Under the pieces are notes generated by a model. The model saw only the letters and a program-made list of their open reading frames with translations. It searched no databases and had not been told where the DNA came from. From Arachidicoccus sp050436765 (GTDB taxonomy: Bacteria; Bacteroidota; Bacteroidia; Chitinophagales; Chitinophagaceae), in the NCBI RefSeq assembly GCF_050436765.1, contig NZ_JBNQGD010000198.1:1-6313 (forward strand): DNA of 6,313 nt, read 5' to 3'. How positions within the stretch are numbered: position 1 is the first letter of the stretch; the number at the start of each line of letters is the position of its first letter. Shown one piece after another: positions 6,299 to 6,313 of the stretch. The position numbers and the translations under genes are program-made.

Positions 6299-6313
6299 AA
6301 CGCTGATTATACG

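Noticed and set aside
1..6313. Search for mobile elements, CRISPR arrays, phage genes, defence or secretion systems
   Set aside because: No terminal repeats, transposase or integrase motifs, regularly spaced repeats or unknown gene clusters were seen; every sizeable gene belongs to a known metabolic or peptidase family.

Overview
The window looks like an ordinary chromosomal stretch from a member of the phylum Bacteroidota, possibly from the Cytophagales/Chitinophagales/Sphingobacteriales side. Four things point that way. The start codons have A-rich leaders without a Shine-Dalgarno sequence. Promoter elements of the Bacteroidota TAnnTTTG type are present, clearest before mqnC. The MqnC, NDH-2 and M16 peptidase proteins have the wording I associate with that phylum. 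DNA is AT-rich. This placement is inference from protein and promoter style, not from a database search.

Layout, left to right. (1) Positions 1-319, minus strand: the first 106 codons of an M16 zinc peptidase whose 3' end lies outside the window. (2) Positions 320-566: a divergent intergenic region carrying a well-formed promoter for the next gene. (3) Positions 567-1691, plus strand: mqnC, a radical SAM enzyme of the futalosine route to menaquinone. (4) Positions 1692-1903: a convergent gap with a strong 12-bp hairpin, probably a terminator. (5) Positions 1904-3904, minus strand: a complete transketolase with its expected catalytic residues. (6) Positions 3905-4199: a second divergent intergenic region. 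(7) Positions 4200-5498, plus strand: a type II NADH dehydrogenase. It overlaps by 4 bases (8) positions 5495-6298, plus strand: a zinc-free quinone-oxidoreductase-like MDR protein. That reading frame is cut short just after a run of eight A, most likely by a one-base frameshift, and the gene seems meant to continue past the window.

The genes are housekeeping metabolism: menaquinone synthesis (mqnC), the enzyme that feeds NADH electrons into that quinone (ndh), the non-oxidative pentose phosphate pathway (tkt), protein turnover (M16) and an NADPH-dependent reductase. Only ndh and the MDR gene look co-transcribed. I found no tRNA, rRNA, CRISPR array, insertion sequence, phage gene, defence system or undescribed multi-gene system. 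The points most worth a second look are the apparent frameshift at 6284-6291, the tandem promoter motif before mqnC, and the lower GC of the ndh-MDR pair.
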